NCBI GenBank assembly: GCA_022509045.1 | Contig: JAFLTZ010000001.1 | Span: 1-64,000, forward strand | Direction of reading: 5' to 3' | Source of the DNA: Muribaculaceae bacterium | GTDB lineage: Bacteria > Bacteroidota > Bacteroidia > Bacteroidales > Muribaculaceae | Length of the DNA stretch: 64,000 nucleotides | Part shown: piece by piece, positions 52,780 through 62,262 of the stretch | How positions within the stretch are numbered: the first letter of the stretch is position 1 | Layout: the number at the start of each line of letters is the position of its first letter | Program-made: the position numbers and the translations under genes | The notes under the pieces: model-generated | What the model saw: the letters and a program-made list of their open reading frames with translations, nothing else | Database searches by the model: none | What the model was told of the DNA's origin: nothing

Positions 52780-55359
52780 ATGAGTATGTTTCGTAATCAT
52801 ATTTTCAACATGTCCCATTTCAACAGAGTAATACTAATTATGTGGGTTTTCGCATGTGCAATACCCACTACAGCAGTTGCTGACAACTTAGGTATAGATT
52901 CTATTGAATCTGAAGTATCTGCTATTCCAAACATTGAGAATGCAGTCAATTTATATAAGCGAGTAAAAGACGTGCAATTTTCTGGTGCAGAAGATGACGA
53001 ATACTATCCTATAGTGATTGACGCATTCAAGGAAGCTTATGCAGTAATTCTTGAAGCTGAAAGTGATTCCGTTATAGACCAATGCAAAGGGATTCTCATA
53101 GACTTAAATTCTACTCTTGCGCGTGGTGCCATATATTACTCATCAAATGGCAAAAGTTCTGAAATGTCGGAATTTGCCAAAGCATACGTCGATACACAGT
53201 TACTTCCACAAATGCTCGGTGTCGAATTTCGCCGTGATAAAGATTTATATCCGGCATTAGTGTATTGCGCAGCATCGGGGAGCTACAATTCTGGCGATAT
53301 TGATGGCGCAATAAAATATTTTGAAGAGTATTTGGCTACCGGTGAAACAAAACAACGTGAACAAGTTAGTCTGTTTTACGGACAAGCAATTTTAAACAAA
53401 AAGTTGTATTCACAAGGCACAGAAGCCATCGTCAACGCATCCAACGAATATCCTTCAAATTATAATCTTCTCACCATCGCACTGCAGCTATGTATTGACG
53501 GTAAACGTCGCGACCTTCTTGCCCCGTTGGTGGAAAGAGCTCTCGAAATAAAGCCTGATGATGAAAAACTGCTCAACTTGCAAGCATCGGTATATGAAGA
53601 CTCACACAATTATCGTGGGGCACTTGATATATATATGCGCCTTCAGGAAAAACACCCCAACAGTTTGAGCGTTAATGAATGCGTAGCTCGGTGCTACTAC
53701 AATCTCGGAACTGGATACTACAACAAATCAATCTCGGAACTGGATCAAAAAGAATTGGCAAAACTGCGACGACAAAGCAATGCCTATTTCTCAAGTGCCG
53801 CTGAAAAATATGAAGAGCTCACAGCTAATGACCCCAATAATATAAAATACCTTAAAGCGATGGCAACATCTTATGCATGCCTCGGTAATAAATCGAAAGT
53901 GGAAAGCATAAATATTAGGCTTGCAGCCTTAGGACAGCCGACAATGGCTATGAACACGATGCCTGTGATTATGGGAAATGGAACTACAAAAGTCAATGAA
54001 ACAACAGGTCCACGCAACATTCCATCATATCAAGAATATGCGCTGGAGTATGTGCGTACACATTTGAAAGATTGGATGAAACGCGGTGAATTTGAAAAAG
54101 CTGAGGATTATGAACGTCGAATTTCGCGCGATAACATGCGCCAGGAACAAGAACGTCTTAGTAGTATTATCGCCGACAAATATCTCAAAACCTATGCCAA
54201 CCAACTCGCAATTTCAGAGTTAAAACTTCAACCTTACGATGTAGATAATGAGACCTACGCTGTGAACTCTGACTTTGGTACTGTTGTTATCAATGTTCCA
54301 TTGAACAATCATGAGGCTGAACTATTTAAAACTAATTGGGATGAAATTAAAATTAAAAACCCTAAATTTTTCATTAAACATGACAATATCGCTATCGAAT
54401 CAATAACATTTATCACTCCTGATGGCAAGGAATATGCATATAACGCAGCCGATCGTAATCAATATGAAAGCGATAAAGTTGTTCACGTAGATATTTCTGA
54501 TTTATTTGACAAACCAACCAAAACACCCAACAACAATGCTCAAAAGAATGGCACAACGTATGTGGCAACTATAAAGAGCGATGTCGATAAAAATATTCCA
54601 CAGACATCATTAGTGAACGACCTGACAATTGCTCTTATTATAGCTAATGAAAACTATAATAAAGTTGTACCTGTAAGTTCGGCAAATCACGATGGTGAAG
54701 TTTTCGCACAATATTGTAAGGAAACACTCGGAATACCAGACAATCAGGTCTTTCTATATAAAGATGCTACATACGGTGAAACATTGTCTGCTATTAATAA
54801 ACTGCGTAATTCAGTAAAAGCGTTAGGTGGGAATGTTGACTTGATTGTGTACTATGCCGGCCATGGTGTTCCTGATGAGAAAACAAGCGATGCTTATATG
54901 ATGCCTATTGATGCCGACCCAATGGTAATGGCAACAGCCTATCCACTGAACCAATTTTACAAAGAACTCAACAGCATGGGAGCTGCTAATATAATGGTAT
55001 TTTTGGATGCTTGTTTTAGTGGAGCCAATCGTGGAGATGGAATGCTTGCTGAAGCTCGAGGTGTAGTACTTGTATCCAAACAAGCTCCACCGGAAGGAAA
55101 CATGTTTGTACTAAGTGCTGCTGATGGCAAAGAAACAGCTTTACCATATAAAGAAAAGAATCATGGACTTTTCACATATTTTCTTTTAAAGAAGCTTCAA
55201 GAAAGCAATGGTAATGCAACTCTAAAAGAAATTAGTGATTATGTGACACATAACGTACAAAAAACATCGAGCCTCACGCTCAATAAACCACAAAATCCAA
55301 AACTCACAGTTGGTGGAACTCTGCAAAATGCGATCTCTAAGAAGAAACTTCGTCCATAA
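52780..55359 (+). CDS. Exported TPR protein with C-terminal caspase (peptidase C14) domain
   Basis: An 859-residue exported protein. From the ATG at 52780 the signal peptide ends at TTAVA; an ATG 30 bases later (52810) gives a shorter, cleaner signal and is equally plausible. The N-terminal half is helical with TPR-like repeats (about 190-400, for example LALEIKPDDEKLLNLQASVYE-type units). A linker region (about 400-610) precedes the caspase domain (about 620-850). The catalytic dyad is visible as YYAGHG (His695) and DACFSG (Cys745), in the caspase/metacaspase order. It should cleave proteins after Arg, Lys or Asp; target and activation are unknown. Caspases exported to the periplasm are uncommon. 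Confidence 0.85.
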   Translation: MSMFRNHIFNMSHFNRVILIMWVFACAIPTTAVADNLGIDSIESEVSAIPNIENAVNLYKRVKDVQFSGAEDDEYYPIVIDAFKEAYAVILEAESDSVIDQCKGILIDLNSTLARGAIYYSSNGKSSEMSEFAKAYVDTQLLPQMLGVEFRRDKDLYPALVYCAASGSYNSGDIDGAIKYFEEYLATGETKQREQVSLFYGQAILNKKLYSQGTEAIVNASNEYPSNYNLLTIALQLCIDGKRRDLLAPLVERALEIKPDDEKLLNLQASVYEDSHNYRGALDIYMRLQEKHPNSLSVNECVARCYYNLGTGYYNKSISELDQKELAKLRRQSNAYFSSAAEKYEELTANDPNNIKYLKAMATSYACLGNKSKVESINIRLAALGQPTMAMNTMPVIMGNGTTKVNETTGPRNIPSYQEYALEYVRTHLKDWMKRGEFEKAEDYERRISRDNMRQEQERLSSIIADKYLKTYANQLAISELKLQPYDVDNETYAVNSDFGTVVINVPLNNHEAELFKTNWDEIKIKNPKFFIKHDNIAIESITFITPDGKEYAYNAADRNQYESDKVVHVDISDLFDKPTKTPNNNAQKNGTTYVATIKSDVDKNIPQTSLVNDLTIALIIANENYNKVVPVSSANHDGEVFAQYCKETLGIPDNQVFLYKDATYGETLSAINKLRNSVKALGGNVDLIVYYAGHGVPDEKTSDAYMMPIDADPMVMATAYPLNQFYKELNSMGAANIMVFLDACFSGANRGDGMLAEARGVVLVSKQAPPEGNMFVLSAADGKETALPYKEKNHGLFTYFLLKKLQESNGNATLKEISDYVTHNVQKTSSLTLNKPQNPKLTVGGTLQNAISKKKLRP

Positions 55360-55390
55360 ATTTCAATAGTTTTATATTGACAACAGATAT

Positions 55391-56272
55391 ATGATACAAT
55401 ATTGTAAAATTACGATTGTAATAGTAGTCGCACTATTATCTATCCATGCACATGCAGCACCTCCAATAAAATCGGTTAAAGGGGAATACACCTATTATGG
55501 AGACAAATCCACTTCCCCTGCAGAATGCAAACGCTTGGCTTTGGAAGGGGCAAGACTCGATGCTTTAGCTAAAGAATTTGGCACAATTGTCACTCAGGAC
55601 ATAATGCAAGCTGACCGTATTGATTCAAATGGTGAAAGCAATAAATTCCTGTCTTTATCATCCACAGAAGTTAAAGGGGAATGGATTGCCGACGACGGAG
55701 AACCGGAATATGTAATTTCCCTTGATAAAGATGACAATTTTGTGGTAAATTGCGTAATCAAAGGCAAGGCACGAGAAATATCTAATGAAGCCTCCGAGTT
55801 TGATGCAAGAGTGCTTCGTAATGGGAGTGGACCACAGTTTGCCTCATCTGAATTTCATGATGGTGACAACCTATATCTTTATTTTTCAGCACCAATAGAT
55901 GGCTTCGTTTCAGTTTTTCTATCGCTTGAAGATGGAAATGTGTATCAAATGATTCCATACCTTAACGATTCAAATAACGACGTTAAAATAAAGAAAGGAA
56001 AAAGTTACATTTTTTTCGATCCTAATAAAACAGAATATGATTTCGGGACACCGGACCAATTCGGCATCACAACTGACGGAGTAATAGAGTTCAACAAAAT
56101 ATATGTCTTATTTTCTCCATTATATTTTGCAAGACCTCCAATGCAAATACATGCCGACACCGGACTTCCATCAATGAAAGAAAGTGATTTTTCCAAATGG
56201 CTCGTAAAAGCACGTCGAAATGATCCCAAATTGGGATTAAAGCAAATGAATTTGAAGATTTATCCTAAATAA
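55391..56272 (+). CDS. Exported DUF4384 protein
   Basis: A 293-residue exported protein (signal peptide ending HAHAA). The N-terminal half (about 30-135) looks like an LPP20/FlgT-like domain: SPAECKRLALEGARLDALAKEFGT is the Ala-rich helix, and DNFVVNCVIKGKARE is the closing strand. The second half matches DUF4384: FHDGDNLYLYFSAPIDGFVSVF, then VYQMIPY and FGTPDQFGI, a beta-rich domain often found beside peptidase C14 genes. It follows the caspase gene by 31 bases and precedes the transglutaminase-like gene by 11. It may be a regulator or binding partner of the caspase. Confidence 0.75.
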   Translation: MIQYCKITIVIVVALLSIHAHAAPPIKSVKGEYTYYGDKSTSPAECKRLALEGARLDALAKEFGTIVTQDIMQADRIDSNGESNKFLSLSSTEVKGEWIADDGEPEYVISLDKDDNFVVNCVIKGKAREISNEASEFDARVLRNGSGPQFASSEFHDGDNLYLYFSAPIDGFVSVFLSLEDGNVYQMIPYLNDSNNDVKIKKGKSYIFFDPNKTEYDFGTPDQFGITTDGVIEFNKIYVLFSPLYFARPPMQIHADTGLPSMKESDFSKWLVKARRNDPKLGLKQMNLKIYPK

Positions 56273-56283
56273 AATAGGTTCAC

Positions 56284-57963
56284 ATGAAAATAAAGAAATT
56301 ATTACTGGTTGCAATATCTTTTGCCACAACACCTATCTACGCAGATATGCCCGAAAGTTTTCAAAATTTCAGACAAGGTATCCTTGAAGATTTTCAAGAT
56401 TTTCGTTCTACAATTCTTGATCATTATGCTGATTTTCTTAACGGCACATGGCATGAATACGAAACTTTGGCACCTAAAGAGAAACCTAAGATAATAAAGC
56501 CAATAGATATACCCAATATTACACTAACAAAGCCATCAGACAAACCAATCGAATTACCAACGCCTACACTTGCAGATATCCCTGAAAACGTTTATTCCCC
56601 AGACGACAATATCGCTGATGATACGGCACCAGACAACGATAATGCTTCTGTAGAAGAAAATGAAACGCCCAAAAGTCCTTTCGATAGACCACAAGCTGCA
56701 ACTCCATTGGAAGCAAAGGGCGTTGTTCCTCTCACAGTGAGTATTAAACCCAACATAGAAACAGCTCCGTTACTGCCCACTATCAGTGCCATACCATCGA
56801 CAGTCGCCCCTATAAAAGACATCTCGGCAGATAAACCACAAACAGAACCACAACCTTCTAAGGCAATAAGTTCTAAAGATAATATTAATTTCTATGGTAT
56901 GACCATCTCTGTCCCTAAGATTGATTTTCAAATTATGCAATCAATGGGACGCGTTGCTGATTTTGCCAGAAATTGGAAACTACTTGACAAACAAGAGATA
57001 GCAGAAGATCTTCTGGATGCACTAAAACCGGAAATTAAAAAATTAGGATTAAATGACTATCTTACATACGAGTTTTTATGTGCCTACACGGATTCCAAGT
57101 TCTCTGAGGCTTCATCAGCGCCAAAATTATCTGTGGTGCACTATATACTTTCACATTTAGGATATGATGTGCGTGTTGCGCTTGCTACAAAAACCGGAGA
57201 TCCACTTCTATTAATACCCACTAAACAAGCCTTATATGGTAAAACATACCTCACAATAAACAAAGAGAATTATTATGTCTTTTCCGCTCCGGATGTAAAT
57301 CTAACGGGTTCGCCTATCGCTACCTGTGATTTACCGCAAATTGCTTCATCCGGTAAAAAATTTGATATGAGAATAACAGGCTTAAACTTGCCTGTAAAAG
57401 AATACAACTTTAATATATCGCATGGAGATTTGTGTCTTTCAGGTACACTAAATGCCAATATGATGCCAGTGGTTTATCGCTATCCACAAATGGATATAGC
57501 AGGATTCGCTGAGAGTGTACTCGATGAGAATCTCAGAGAATCACTCGTAGCTCAGGTCAAAGAACAAATAGGATATCTTGATAAACAAGAAGCTATCGAT
57601 AAACTTCTGCAATTTGTCCAATCTGGTTTTGCATACGCCACAGATAATGCGTTTCATGGATTTGAAAAGCCATATTTCCTTGAAGAAAATTTATTCTATC
57701 CAAAGAATGACTGCGAGGATCGTGCCATTTTATACACATATTTGTTATGGAATGCACTTGGAGTTGAGAACCATCTTCTGTTTTTCCCGGGACACGAAAG
57801 TGCGTCTGTTGCATTACCTAATCCTATTAAGGGAACTTCATACGAACATAATGGAAAACGATTCTATATTTCAGACCCAACATATGTGGGGTCACACACA
57901 GGGCAATGTATGCCTCAATATGAGTCGGTTGTTCCAAAAATTGACCTCAAACTTCCGGAATAA
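56284..57963 (+). CDS. Exported protein with C-terminal transglutaminase-like domain
   Basis: A 559-residue exported protein (signal peptide ending IYADM). The N-terminal third is proline- and lysine-rich with acidic/proline stretches and low predicted structure. A middle domain follows (about 205-415). The C-terminal part carries a transglutaminase-like catalytic triad: Cys477 in KNDCEDRA, His504 in PGHESAS and Asp531 in SDPTY. This fold can cross-link, amidate or cleave proteins, or act as a cysteine protease. It ends the cluster; a long inverted repeat follows 17 bases later. Substrate and partner are unknown. Confidence 0.75.
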   Translation: MKIKKLLLVAISFATTPIYADMPESFQNFRQGILEDFQDFRSTILDHYADFLNGTWHEYETLAPKEKPKIIKPIDIPNITLTKPSDKPIELPTPTLADIPENVYSPDDNIADDTAPDNDNASVEENETPKSPFDRPQAATPLEAKGVVPLTVSIKPNIETAPLLPTISAIPSTVAPIKDISADKPQTEPQPSKAISSKDNINFYGMTISVPKIDFQIMQSMGRVADFARNWKLLDKQEIAEDLLDALKPEIKKLGLNDYLTYEFLCAYTDSKFSEASSAPKLSVVHYILSHLGYDVRVALATKTGDPLLLIPTKQALYGKTYLTINKENYYVFSAPDVNLTGSPIATCDLPQIASSGKKFDMRITGLNLPVKEYNFNISHGDLCLSGTLNANMMPVVYRYPQMDIAGFAESVLDENLRESLVAQVKEQIGYLDKQEAIDKLLQFVQSGFAYATDNAFHGFEKPYFLEENLFYPKNDCEDRAILYTYLLWNALGVENHLLFFPGHESASVALPNPIKGTSYEHNGKRFYISDPTYVGSHTGQCMPQYESVVPKIDLKLPE

Positions 57964-57979
57964 TATACAATAATATCTA

Positions 57980-58025
57980 ATATCAAATAGGCAGGAGTAT
58001 TTTCGTATTTCTGCCTATTTGATAT
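57980..58025 (+). terminator. Inverted repeat after the transglutaminase-like gene
   Basis: A perfect 15-bp stem (57980-57994 with 58011-58025) around a 16-base loop, 17 bases past the stop. A U-run does not directly follow, so it may serve as a terminator with help or as an RNA 3'-end barrier. Confidence 0.6.
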
Positions 58026-58097
58026 AAATAATATACCCCTTTTAATTTGCAACACATTTCTATTATTCTTTTTATACTCTCAGACTTCCTCATTGGC

Positions 58098-58130
58098 AAT
58101 CGCAAATAATACGTGGGTTTATTTGCGATT
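58098..58130. repeat. 12-bp inverted repeat overlapping the lysS promoter
   Basis: AATCGCAAATAA (58098-58109) mirrors 58119-58130 around a 9-base spacer. The right arm contains the TTG (58123-58125) that fits the lysS -33 box, so a protein binding here could control lysS. Alternatively it is a second hairpin of the upstream terminator region. Confidence 0.5.
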
Positions 58131-58153
58131 ATTCTTGGCTTGCACTAACTTTG
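58123..58153 (+). promoter_or_regulatory. Promoter for lysS
   Basis: TTG at 58123-58125 and TAACTTTG at 58146-58153 with a 20-base spacer. The leader is about 26 bases. Confidence 0.65.
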
Positions 58154-58183
58154 CACCTTGGAATACTATAGATTATTAGAATT

Positions 58184-59920
58184 ATGAATATCCTCGATTT
58201 AAGCGAACAAGAAATAGTGCGCCGCGGCAACCTCGAAGAGTTGCGCAAAATGGGTGTTAATCCTTATCCGGCAGAAGAATATTTGGTAACCGGCTACTCT
58301 GATGAAATAAAAAACAACTTCAAAGATGAAGAAAATGAACCTCGCCAAGTGAGTGTGGCCGGTAGGATTATGAGCCGACGTATAATGGGAAAAGCATCGT
58401 TTGTGGAGTTACAAGACTCTCACGGTCGTATTCAGATATATGTAAACAGGGATGAATTATGTCTAGACGAAAATAAGGATTTTTATAATGTAGTATTCAA
58501 AAAATTACTCGACATAGGTGACTTTGTCGGTTTTGAAGGTTATGTGTTCCGCACTCAAACCGGAGAAATCTCTGTACATGCCAAAAACATGACGGTGCTA
58601 AGCAAATCTCTACGTCTTCTTCCAATCGTGAAGATGAAAGACGGTGTGGTATATGACGCATTTAGTGACCCCGAACTTCGCTATCGCCAACGTTATGTAG
58701 ATTTGGTGGTAAACGAAGGTGTAAAAGAGATATTCATCAAACGCAACAAGGTATATACTTCAATGCGTGATTACTTTAACTCTCACGGATACATGGAGGT
58801 AGAAACACCAATACTCCAATCAATCCCCGGCGGAGCATCAGCGCGCCCATTTATCACACACCATAATGCTCTTGATATACCGTTATATCTTCGTATTGCA
58901 GATGAATTGTATCTAAAGCGCCTCATTGTAGGTGGATTTGAAGGTGTATATGAATTCTCAAAAAATTTCCGCAACGAGGGAATGGACCGTACGCACAATC
59001 CAGAATTTACTTGTATGGAGATATATGTATCTTACAAGGATTATAATTGGATGATGTCGTTTACAGAAAAAATGCTCGAAAAAATTTGTCTTGATGTAAA
59101 CGGCACCACTAAGGTAAAAGTCGGTGATAATGAGATTGACTTTAAAGCACCTTACAAACGCGTTACTATGATAGAGTCAATCAAAGAGTTTACCGGTATT
59201 GATATCACCGGCATGAATGAGGAGCAGTTGCGTGGTGTGTGCAAGCAACTTGATATTGATGCTGATGAATCAATGGGCAAAGGAAAACTTATAGACGAGA
59301 TTTTCGGAGAAAAGTGTGAAGGCAAATATATACAGCCTACCTTTATTATCGATTATCCCATAGAAATGTCACCTCTTACCAAACGACATCGCAACAATCC
59401 GGAACTTACGGAGCGTTTTGAACTGATGGTAAACGGAAAAGAGCTTGCCAATGCATATTCCGAACTTAACGACCCGATTGATCAATATGAACGATTTGTG
59501 GAGCAAATGCGCCTAAGTGAAAAAGGCGATGATGAAGCCATGATTATCGATCACGACTTTATCCGTGCCCTTGAATATGGGATGCCACCCACATCCGGTA
59601 TGGGAATCGGTATGGACCGTCTTGTAATGTTGATGACAGGACAAACAACAATTCAAGAGGTATTGCTATTCCCACAAATGAGACCGGAAAAAACAGTTCA
59701 TCGCGACAACGCAGAGGCATACACTCAGCTCGGTATTGGTGCAGAGTGGGTTCCACTACTTCAGAAAGCCGGATTCAATAGCGTTACCACGTTATCGGAA
59801 GCAAATGCCGGAAAATTACATCAGGAACTTTGCGGTCTTAATAAGAAGCACAAATTAGAATTAAAAAATCCAACGATTGAAGAAATCGGTATTTGGATTG
59901 AAAATGCTAAAAAATTGTAA
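58184..59920 (+). CDS. lysS: Lysyl-tRNA synthetase, class II
   Basis: A 578-residue cytosolic enzyme that charges tRNA-Lys. The N-terminal OB-fold anticodon domain (about 55-160, with [21 protein letters not shown]) is followed by the class II catalytic core: motif 1 around [16 protein letters not shown], motif 2 [15 protein letters not shown], and motif 3 [15 protein letters not shown]. It has a C-terminal extension of about 60-70 residues past motif 3, common in Bacteroidota lysyl-tRNA synthetases and absent from E. coli LysS (about 505). Gene order lysS-pgi-argF' follows on the same strand, with 37 bases to pgi and only a weak 6-bp hairpin between. Confidence 0.97.
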   Translation: MNILDLSEQEIVRRGNLEELRKMGVNPYPAEEYLVTGYSDEIKNNFKDEENEPRQVSVAGRIMSRRIMGKASFVELQDSHGRIQIYVNRDELCLDENKDFYNVVFKKLLDIGDFVGFEGYVFRTQTGEISVHAKNMTVLSKSLRLLPIVKMKDGVVYDAFSDPELRYRQRYVDLVVNEGVKEIFIKRNKVYTSMRDYFNSHGYMEVETPILQSIPGGASARPFITHHNALDIPLYLRIADELYLKRLIVGGFEGVYEFSKNFRNEGMDRTHNPEFTCMEIYVSYKDYNWMMSFTEKMLEKICLDVNGTTKVKVGDNEIDFKAPYKRVTMIESIKEFTGIDITGMNEEQLRGVCKQLDIDADESMGKGKLIDEIFGEKCEGKYIQPTFIIDYPIEMSPLTKRHRNNPELTERFELMVNGKELANAYSELNDPIDQYERFVEQMRLSEKGDDEAMIIDHDFIRALEYGMPPTSGMGIGMDRLVMLMTGQTTIQEVLLFPQMRPEKTVHRDNAEAYTQLGIGAEWVPLLQKAGFNSVTTLSEANAGKLHQELCGLNKKHKLELKNPTIEEIGIWIENAKKL

Positions 59921-59957
59921 CAAACTACAGCTAACGCTGTAATTTAATTGAGTCTAT

Positions 59958-61295
59958 ATGAATAACGCTATTAAAATTGATTTAAAAAACATACTACGTT
60001 TCGTGCCTGCCAACGCGCTCAACTCAATACAAACTGAGGCAGTAACGGCCCTACATACTGTAGATAATGCTACCGGTGCAGGGAACGATTTTTTAGGATG
60101 GGTAAACCTGCCAGCCGAAACGACACAAAATCTTCTTGACGACATCAAAACCAGTGCTGCACGTCTTACATCAAAATGTGAATATGTGGTGTGCATCGGT
60201 ATTGGAGGCAGTTATCTTGGTGCAAAAGCTGTGATTGAAGCACTGAGTAATTCATTTGCGTCATATTCCAAATCAGAAAGTCCGCATTTACTTTTCGCGG
60301 GGCAAAATATAGGCGAAGATTATCTATATGAACTTCAACAACTTCTTAAAGGCAAAAAATTTGGGATTGTAGTGATTTCCAAGTCCGGAACCACAACAGA
60401 ACCTGCTATCGCATTCCGACTACTGAAAGAGCAACTCGAAAGTCAGGTCGGCAAAAAAGAAGCGGCAAAATTGATTGTTGCCATCACAGATGAGCATCGT
60501 GGAGCACTCCGTAAACTTGCCACCGAAGAGGGCTATACCACATTCGTAATAGCAGATAATGTAGGAGGTCGTTTTTCTGTACTTTCACCCGTAGGATTGC
60601 TTCCAATAGCTGTTGCCGGATTTGATATTGACCAATTAGTTGCCGGTGCACGTGATATGCAAACAACAACAGTTGCTGACACCGACAATATAGCTCTTAC
60701 TTATGCCTCAGCCAGAAATGCGCTATATCGTGCAGGAAAGAAAATTGAAATTCTTGTAAACTACAATCCAAAACTACATTACCTTGCAGAATGGTGGAAA
60801 CAACTATACGGCGAAAGTGAAGGAAAAGATAACAAAGGCATATTCCCGGCCGCTGTTGATAACTCCACCGACCTTCATTCCATGGGGCAATGGATTCAAG
60901 AAGGAGAGCGCACTATTTTTGAAACTGTTATTTCCGTGATGGAACAACAAAATTGTGTGACAATACCTGCAGACAAAGATAATCTTGATGGTTTGAACTA
61001 TCTTGCCGGGAAGCGTGTAGATGAAGTAAACAAGATGGCAGAACTCGGCACATCAATAGCTCATGTGGATGGCGGTGTGCCAAGCATACGCATTACTTTA
61101 CCGCAGCTTTCAGAATATTGGCTTGGTCAGATTATATATTTCTTTGAGAAAGCATGTGGTATAAGCGGCTATATGCTTGGTGTAAATCCATTTAATCAAC
61201 CAGGAGTAGAAGCGTACAAGAAAAATATGTTTGCACTTCTCAACAAACCCGGTTATGAAGAAGAATCAAAAGCAATTCAGCAAAAAATAAAATAG
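59958..61295 (+). CDS. pgi: Glucose-6-phosphate isomerase
   Basis: A 445-residue cytosolic enzyme converting glucose 6-phosphate and fructose 6-phosphate. Two SIS folds are seen: [16 protein letters not shown], then [15 protein letters not shown] for the sugar phosphate, and the family signature [16 protein letters not shown] catalytic glutamate sits in [12 protein letters not shown]. The C-terminal [21 protein letters not shown] is a further hallmark. The length matches the shorter bacterial/Bacteroidota form. It ends 1 base before the transcarbamylase start, so the two are very likely co-transcribed. Confidence 0.97.
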   Translation: MNNAIKIDLKNILRFVPANALNSIQTEAVTALHTVDNATGAGNDFLGWVNLPAETTQNLLDDIKTSAARLTSKCEYVVCIGIGGSYLGAKAVIEALSNSFASYSKSESPHLLFAGQNIGEDYLYELQQLLKGKKFGIVVISKSGTTTEPAIAFRLLKEQLESQVGKKEAAKLIVAITDEHRGALRKLATEEGYTTFVIADNVGGRFSVLSPVGLLPIAVAGFDIDQLVAGARDMQTTTVADTDNIALTYASARNALYRAGKKIEILVNYNPKLHYLAEWWKQLYGESEGKDNKGIFPAAVDNSTDLHSMGQWIQEGERTIFETVISVMEQQNCVTIPADKDNLDGLNYLAGKRVDEVNKMAELGTSIAHVDGGVPSIRITLPQLSEYWLGQIIYFFEKACGISGYMLGVNPFNQPGVEAYKKNMFALLNKPGYEEESKAIQQKIK

Positions 61296-61296
61296 T

Positions 61297-62253
61297 ATGC
61301 GCAATTTCACCAACGTTACCGATATAGGAGACCTCCACGCGGCAGTGAAGCAAGCTCTTGAGGTTAAAGCCAACCGTTTTGCTTACCAGCATTTAGGCAA
61401 AAATCGAACTTTGCTGATGATTTTTTTCAATTCATCGTTGCGCACACGCCTATCAACCCAAAAGGCTGCTCTTAACCTTGGCATGAATGTTATAGTGCTT
61501 GATGTGAATCAAGGTGCATGGAAACTCGAAACCGAACGAGGCGTGATAATGGACGGAGACAAACCTGAGCATCTACTTGAAGCAATACCTGTTATGGGAT
61601 GTTATTGCGATGTGATAGGTGTGCGTTCTTTTGCGCGATTTGAGAACAAACGAGATGATTACGAAGAAACGATAATCAATCAGTTTATAAAATATTCAGG
61701 ACGTCCGGTATTCAGCATGGAAGCTGCAACACGCCACCCGTTGCAAAGTTTTGCCGACCTTATCACCATAGAGGAATATAAGGCAACTCCACGTCCTCGT
61801 GTTGTACTCACATGGGCTCCACATCCAAAAGCATTACCACAAGCTGTACCAAATTCGTTTGCGGAGTGGATGAATGCAGCAGAAGATATAGACTTTGTGA
61901 TAGCCAATCCTGAAGGATATGACCTTGCTCCCGAATTTGTAGGTAACGCTCCTGTATATCACCATCAAGATGAAGCACTGAAAAACGCAGATTTTGTATA
62001 TGCAAAAAACTGGTCGGCATACGCAGATCCCAACTATGGTAAAGTACTGAGTACAGATCGCTCCTGGACTATAACAAGCGAGAAAATGGCGCTAACAAAC
62101 AATGCATACTTTATGCATTGTCTTCCTGTGCGCCGGAATATGATTGTGAGCGACGCAGTCATAGAGTCAGAACGTTCGTTGGTCATTCCAGAAGCTGCCA
62201 ATCGCGAAATTTCTGCACAAGTGGTATTGATGCGCATTCTTGAATCACTATAA
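61297..62253 (+). CDS. argF': N-succinylornithine carbamoyltransferase
   Basis: A 318-residue cytosolic enzyme of arginine synthesis that carbamoylates an N-acylated ornithine. It has the unusual carbamoyl-phosphate motif FFNSSLRTR (in place of the classical STRTR), MEAATRHPLQSFADL, and HCLPVRRNM. Proline at position 90, in DGDKPEH, matches the residue that gives N-succinylornithine specificity in the Bacteroides fragilis enzyme, which also has 318 residues; the N-acetylornithine enzymes have glutamate there. It implies a succinylated arginine route. No other arg gene is in the window. It overlaps nothing, and the next gene starts 9 bases later. Confidence 0.94.
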   Translation: MRNFTNVTDIGDLHAAVKQALEVKANRFAYQHLGKNRTLLMIFFNSSLRTRLSTQKAALNLGMNVIVLDVNQGAWKLETERGVIMDGDKPEHLLEAIPVMGCYCDVIGVRSFARFENKRDDYEETIINQFIKYSGRPVFSMEAATRHPLQSFADLITIEEYKATPRPRVVLTWAPHPKALPQAVPNSFAEWMNAAEDIDFVIANPEGYDLAPEFVGNAPVYHHQDEALKNADFVYAKNWSAYADPNYGKVLSTDRSWTITSEKMALTNNAYFMHCLPVRRNMIVSDAVIESERSLVIPEAANREISAQVVLMRILESL

Positions 62254-62262
62254 TATTGTTAT

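Noticed and set aside
59926-59941. Hairpin between lysS and pgi as a terminator
   Set aside because: The stem is only 6 bp with a 4-base loop and the following T-run is broken; read-through into pgi is more likely.
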